From NCBI RefSeq assembly GCF_029522115.1, contig NZ_JAKWFK010000001.1:620001-684000 (forward strand): a stretch of 64,000 bases of DNA. The letters run 5' to 3'. Source of the DNA: Trinickia sp. Y13 (GTDB lineage Bacteria; Pseudomonadota; Gammaproteobacteria; Burkholderiales; Burkholderiaceae). The notes below the pieces were generated by a model, which worked only from the letters and a program-made list of their open reading frames with translations, was not told the origin of the DNA and searched no databases. The position numbers were made by a program, and so were the translations under genes. Of this stretch, positions 61,001 to 64,000 are shown one piece after another (the stretch's first letter is position 1; the number at the start of each line of letters is the position of its first letter).

Positions 61001-61658
61001 GGATGTCGGCGATTTCTGCCGACAGGCCATTGCAGGACGATACCCGCTCGTGCGCTCGTCCTCGCGCGACGCGACGGCCGACGACTTCGCGCACCTATTT
61101 GCCGCCGGTGGTTTGATGGACGCGTTCTTCCAAAAGAATTTGCAGAGCCGGGTCGATACGAGTTCGCATCCGTGGCGCTTGAAGGGCGCTGCCACCGCGC
61201 CGTTCGTTGCTTCGTTCGAGAACGCCGCCGTCATCAGAGATGCGTTCTTCAGCGGCGGCGAGCGCGTGCCGACGATCAAGCTGAACATCATGCCGCTGGA
61301 CTTGGATCCGTCGATCTCCGAGTGGTCGCTCGATGTCGATGGTCAAGTCGTGCGCTATGCACACGGCCCCCAAGCGCCGATGACCGTGCAATGGCCCGGT
61401 CCGAACGGCACCAACCAAGTGCGCTTGCAGATCGTCGATCAATCGGGGGCGAGCGATGGTTTTGCGGCCTCGGGCCCCTGGGCGCTATTGCGATTGTTCG
61501 ATCACGCGTCGCTGATGCGCACGAGCACAGCCGAGACAACGCGAGCCCGGTTCAGCGTCGGCGGCAAATCGTTCGCTGTGGAAGTCACGGCCAGTTCCGT
61601 ACACAACCCGCTCGATCTTCCCCAATTGGAGTCGTTCACGTGCCCGACGCAACGATGA
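58038..61658 (+). CDS. tssM: T6SS membrane complex protein TssM (IcmF)
   Basis: A 1206-residue IcmF protein, normal length. Two membrane helices (VTMGLVAVVVALWLVGPLIAV and ARIWATVSIVAIWGARRA) precede the cytoplasmic NTPase domain with Walker A GAPGSGKTT (155-163) and the DTAGRYT motif. A third membrane helix (GYAAVVLLSCVLLIAWLGSYW) lies near residue 480, followed by the large periplasmic domain that binds TssJ. The C-terminal beta domain contains MTVQWPGPNG. It forms the trans-envelope core with TssL and TssJ and overlaps tssL and tagF. Confidence 0.94.
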   Translation: MNSFRAVLPRIARAFASRRIWVTMGLVAVVVALWLVGPLIAVGDYRPLETVSARIWATVSIVAIWGARRAWLHWRAAHLNAELLTRLHEQAPATSRGGEAEAAHVRELRNRFDEAAALLKSARLGDVEARSSMARWFDSMTRRYLYQLPWYVFIGAPGSGKTTALVNSGLTFPLAEQFGRAAIRGVGGTRHCDWWFTNEAVLIDTAGRYTTHESNRALDEAEWAGFVGLLKKYRGRQPLNGALLTISVSDLLDASEMQRTQHAMALRKRLQELRAQLGIQFPVYVLVTKADLLAGFSEYFSAFGRAERTQVWGFTIALDESPNAPLDVRAVFEREYAILHQRLNEALPELLSAEADPSRRHLIYSLPQQFAGLKDVLGQFVAQVFSHSKFDSMPLLRGIYLTSGTQEGTVFDRVMGGIKRFLRIDPAPPAAQAVASGRSFFLKMLLQDLIFKEASLAGTDLRWRLRRRLLTLAGYAAVVLLSCVLLIAWLGSYWRNRAYVDEVAARVPMIERQLREAPISDPNDTRHVLAVLNMLRNLALTDEVDPDHPAARYRWGLFQGRKLESAADDVYHRALDELLLPLAVRRMQAALRDAPANDPAYAYAALKAYLMLYESDHYDPVFMQAVLELEEASAGSAPMTPRERDALRRHLSALFDGRVVVSPLPRDDALVAHARDGLLRMTFAQRLYAQLARTLRPAATAYDVDVARMAGPSAALAFRRQSGARLNDSVPGLYTYGGYWNVFDKRLTDAVDRFGREEIWVLGLPSSEIATPGARDTHASEVRSLYFDDFIKTWDDYLGDLRLQPSDSVARTAQMARLLSAPDSPLVRMANAVAAETSLSRSDNPQAGLAARAEDKVDAARRSLSQIFQPQPTAGDQARANRAEPESVVDAHFTDIRSLRGGAAGAAQSAAMSDTLKSIDALYVYLVGADSALRSGSSPPPSDASAQLKAQAGRMPAPFRQILTDLGDSADANLVKVVDANVARSAASDVGDFCRQAIAGRYPLVRSSSRDATADDFAHLFAAGGLMDAFFQKNLQSRVDTSSHPWRLKGAATAPFVASFENAAVIRDAFFSGGERVPTIKLNIMPLDLDPSISEWSLDVDGQVVRYAHGPQAPMTVQWPGPNGTNQVRLQIVDQSGASDGFAASGPWALLRLFDHASLMRTSTAETTRARFSVGGKSFAVEVTASSVHNPLDLPQLESFTCPTQR

Positions 61659-62320
61659 GCGAGGCGTGCTCGAATGCACAGCGCGCGCTGCCCGGCTGGT
61701 ACGGCAAGCTGCCCGGCGCCGGCGATTTCGCCGATCGCCGCATGCCGAGCACCCTCGCACAGTCTTGGGAGCGGTGGTTCGCGCGCGCGATGGCATCGAT
61801 GCGGGAAAGCGCAGCACAGACGTTTTTGAACGGCTATGACCCCGGGCCGATGTGGCGCTTCGCGATTCCGGCGGGCGCCGGCGCCGGGTGGGTGCAGTTC
61901 GGTTGCATCGCGCCAAGTCGGGATCGCGTGGGCCGCCGTTATCCGCTGCTCGTCGCCCATATGCTCGACTTGGACGGGTTTTCTCGCGACATGGCGGCAT
62001 GGGCGAGCGCGAGCCTTTCGGCCATCGGTGAGGTCCTCGCGGAAGCGATTCAGTGCGCCCGCGCGCCGGAGGAGTTCGATTGCGCGCTCGCGCAACGGAT
62101 GGCCTCGGTGTCGGGAGATGGGCCGGGCCCTGTGTCGCGCGCGAGCGGCTGGCCGAATTTGCTCGAGTATTTCGACCCCGGCGGGATGACGAGTTTTTGG
62201 TGGACGGGCGCGGACGAGCGCGGATCGGCCAAGGTCGAAGCGCATACCGGGGTGCTCGATAGCGCGTTGTTTTGGAAGTTGTTCGGCGACGGCGAACGCG
62301 CGTTGCGCGCGAACGGTTGA
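61655..62320 (+). CDS. tagF: T6SS-associated protein TagF
   Basis: A 221-residue TagF-family protein. The family start is GWYGKLPGAGDFADRRMP with the long acidic-aromatic stretch SWERWFARAM; later features are GCIAPSRDRVGRRYPLLV and FWWTGADERGSAK. TagF is a negative post-translational regulator of type VI assembly in several bacteria, acting with the threonine phosphorylation pathway. The ATG at 61655 overlaps the tssM stop (ATGA). A GTG at 61640 with GGAG eight bases upstream is an equally good alternative. Confidence 0.87.
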   Translation: MSEACSNAQRALPGWYGKLPGAGDFADRRMPSTLAQSWERWFARAMASMRESAAQTFLNGYDPGPMWRFAIPAGAGAGWVQFGCIAPSRDRVGRRYPLLVAHMLDLDGFSRDMAAWASASLSAIGEVLAEAIQCARAPEEFDCALAQRMASVSGDGPGPVSRASGWPNLLEYFDPGGMTSFWWTGADERGSAKVEAHTGVLDSALFWKLFGDGERALRANG

Positions 62321-62365
62321 AGCGTCTGGTTTGACGGCCGGACAAGGACGTTGAAGGGGAGGTTT

Positions 62366-64000
62366 ATGACGGAATCTCGATTCGCTGAAGCCGAGGTGAG
62401 TGCCGATCGCGCCGCCAGCGCCAGGGTGAAGCCGCTGCCGAGCGGCCACCGGCTTGGCGAGTTCGAGCTCGATTCGGTACTCGGCGTCGGCGGCTTCGGC
62501 ATCGTCTATCGCGCATTCGACCGAACCTTGCAACGAACCGTGGCGGTCAAGGAGTACATGCCGGCGATGCTGGCGCTGCGAGCGGGGGACTACACGGTAG
62601 GCGTGCGCGCATCGCGCTACGCGCACGCGTTCGAAGCAGGGCGCACGGCTTTTCTCAACGAGGCGCGGCTGCTGGCTCAATTCGATCATCCTGGGCTGCT
62701 CAAGGTGCTCCACTTCTGGGAGAGCCACGGCACCGCGTACATGGTGATGCCGTTCTACGAAGGGCAGACACTTGCGCAGCGAAAGCGCCGAGTAGAGCGC
62801 ATGAGCGAGCCGGAACTGCTCGGTCTTTTTGGGCCTTTGCTCGGGGCGCTTCATACGCTCCACCGCGCGCAGTGCTTTCATCGCGATATTTCGCTCGACA
62901 ACATCCTGGTGCAGCCGGGAGGGCAGCCGGTTCTGCTCGACTTCGGGGCGGCGCGCAAGCTGATCGGCGACCTCGTCGACGAAACGGCGATGATTCTGAA
63001 GCCCGGATATGCACCCATCGAGCAATACACGGATGATCCGGCGTTCAAACAGGGCGCGTGGACCGACATCTATGCACTGGGCGCCGTCGCGTACGCGTTG
63101 ATCACGGGCGACTTGCCGCCGGCTGCCGTCGTGCGCAGCATCCAGGACCAATATCGCCCGCTCGCCGGCCGGCAGTGGCCCAATGATGGCACTCACTACA
63201 GCGAGCGACTATTGGCGGCGATCGACGCGGCGCTTGCTTTGCGGATCGAGGATCGGCCCGGATCGGTGCCTGCGTTTGCGCAACGGTTGGGCTTGCGCGA
63301 GACGATGCCGGGCGTCTTCGTGACGCCCGATCGCGCGGCTTCGGCGCCTTTTCCCATCGAGGTGGAGCCGGTTTGGGCCCACTCCGACGAGAGTGCCGCC
63401 GTCGAATCGGCTCCGGTCCCGGCGGCACCGGAGCCGGTCCTGAGCGAGGTGAGGGCCGCGTCTCCAAGCATATCGACAGCCGATCTTCATGCCGAGGACA
63501 CGACGGAGCCGACGGAGCCGTCGGCGATCGATGTGACCTCAGTCACGGATCGCGATGATCGGCCCAATACTTCGCGTTGGAGTGCACTAGGCATACGGCG
63601 GCATGCGGTGCGGGCACTTGCACTCCTCGTGATTGCGGCGGCCGGCGTGACCCTGCTGCAAGTGGCCATGAGGCCGTCGGGGCAGACCTCACCGGTACCT
63701 GCCGCACCATCGATGGCGCAGCTAGCCGCGCCGCAAGCGCTTCCAGCGCTACCCCGCAGCAGCGCGCCGCTGGCGGCTGCGCAAACGCCGGCGACCGTGC
63801 CTGACGCGCAGCAGAGTCTCTCCGGACCGGCATCGGCCGTGACGCAAACGGCGTCGTCCCCGGCAACCGTTGCCCGCGCGTCGGGCGCAAGCCCGGCCGC
63901 GTCGGCTGGCGGAGCAGACCTCACGGCTTCGGCCGCATTGGCAAGCGGAGCATCGAACCGCGCATCCGTCGCGATGCGCTCGCCCGCCTCTCGCGACGAA
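62366..64000 (+). CDS. ppkA: T6SS serine/threonine protein kinase PpkA (3' end outside window)
   Basis: An open frame of 545 codons running off the right edge. The kinase domain (residues about 33-310) has the glycine loop GVGGFGIVY, catalytic Lys62 in VAVKEYMP, HRDISLDN (His172, Asp174) and DFG (192-194). A Pro/Ala-rich linker and one membrane helix near residues 413-433 (LALLVIAAAGVTLLQVA) follow, then an Ala/Ser/Thr-rich periplasmic stretch to the edge. PpkA phosphorylates Fha to trigger type VI assembly. AGGGGAGGT gives a strong start at 62366. The C-terminal sensor part lies outside the window. Confidence 0.87.
   Translation, partial: MTESRFAEAEVSADRAASARVKPLPSGHRLGEFELDSVLGVGGFGIVYRAFDRTLQRTVAVKEYMPAMLALRAGDYTVGVRASRYAHAFEAGRTAFLNEARLLAQFDHPGLLKVLHFWESHGTAYMVMPFYEGQTLAQRKRRVERMSEPELLGLFGPLLGALHTLHRAQCFHRDISLDNILVQPGGQPVLLDFGAARKLIGDLVDETAMILKPGYAPIEQYTDDPAFKQGAWTDIYALGAVAYALITGDLPPAAVVRSIQDQYRPLAGRQWPNDGTHYSERLLAAIDAALALRIEDRPGSVPAFAQRLGLRETMPGVFVTPDRAASAPFPIEVEPVWAHSDESAAVESAPVPAAPEPVLSEVRAASPSISTADLHAEDTTEPTEPSAIDVTSVTDRDDRPNTSRWSALGIRRHAVRALALLVIAAAGVTLLQVAMRPSGQTSPVPAAPSMAQLAAPQALPALPRSSAPLAAAQTPATVPDAQQSLSGPASAVTQTASSPATVARASGASPAASAGGADLTASAALASGASNRASVAMRSPASRDE

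Noticed and set aside
1-64000. CRISPR arrays, insertion sequences, tRNA or rRNA genes
   Set aside because: No regularly spaced repeats, transposase-like frames with terminal inverted repeats, or cloverleaf-like sequences were noticed. Without tools a diverged tRNA could be missed.

Overview
The window is about 64 kb of GC-rich, densely coded bacterial chromosome. Gene content points to a Burkholderiaceae beta-proteobacterium, of the Paraburkholderia/Trinickia/Burkholderia type. The supporting signs are a PtxS-controlled 2-ketogluconate (kgu) operon, a NodT-type RND efflux operon, a type VI secretion locus ordered tssJ-tssK-tssL-tssM-tagF-ppkA with divergent pppA-fha-tssQ, and many small Burkholderia-style hypothetical genes. 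The genus cannot be fixed from sequence reading alone. No rRNA, tRNA, CRISPR array or insertion sequence was seen.

Layout. 1-474 holds the 5' part of an unknown minus-strand gene. 642-3282 has an aldehyde dehydrogenase, an OmpW porin behind an FNR-like box, and a DUF1289 protein. 3662-7759 is a potFGHI-type polyamine ABC transporter with a hairpin between the binding-protein gene and the rest. 7797-9422 is a 541-residue protein with a disordered N-terminus, a papain/transglutaminase-like Cys-His-Asp pattern and 19-residue repeats, which makes it a candidate secreted effector. 9654-16354 is a three-gene RND efflux operon with a divergent TetR regulator. 16403-23412 carries small secreted and cytosolic proteins, an Ntn-hydrolase, a ClcB-like chloride channel with a GST, and the divergent yeiH/yeiE pair. 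23573-29055 is the kguEKTD operon with ptxS and a matching palindromic operator. 29141-34592 is a mix of small genes, a ketopantoate-reductase homologue, an Lrp regulator with a saccharopine/lysine-dehydrogenase homologue, and a P-loop kinase-like protein.

35047-45826 is the most interesting part and reads as a specialised-metabolite gene cluster. One unit encodes a SnoaL-like protein, a FAD/NAD(P)-binding oxidoreductase and a GST. A minus-strand ArsR-family regulator follows. The second unit encodes a DHA2-type exporter, a lysine/ornithine N-hydroxylase, a stand-alone cupin, a DAO-family flavoprotein, a methionyl-tRNA-synthetase-like enzyme with a degenerate KMSKS loop, and a second DAO-family flavoprotein. 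N-hydroxylase plus cupin plus MetRS-like protein is the signature of hydrazine (N-N bond) synthetases, which are known as cupin-MetRS fusions in actinomycete pathways. Here the two parts are separate genes. The two units share a nearly identical 21-bp element at exactly the same distance (43 bp) from a TATAGT -10 box, which indicates one co-regulated pathway.

46020-51872 is a metal and transport region: chrB-chrA, a NiCoT nickel/cobalt permease overlapping an EamA transporter with a histidine-rich tail, and an EntS-like MFS protein. 52014-64000 is one end of a type VI secretion locus: the PppA/Fha/PpkA phosphorylation module, TssQ, the TssJ-TssL-TssM membrane complex, TssK and TagF. It runs off the right edge inside ppkA.
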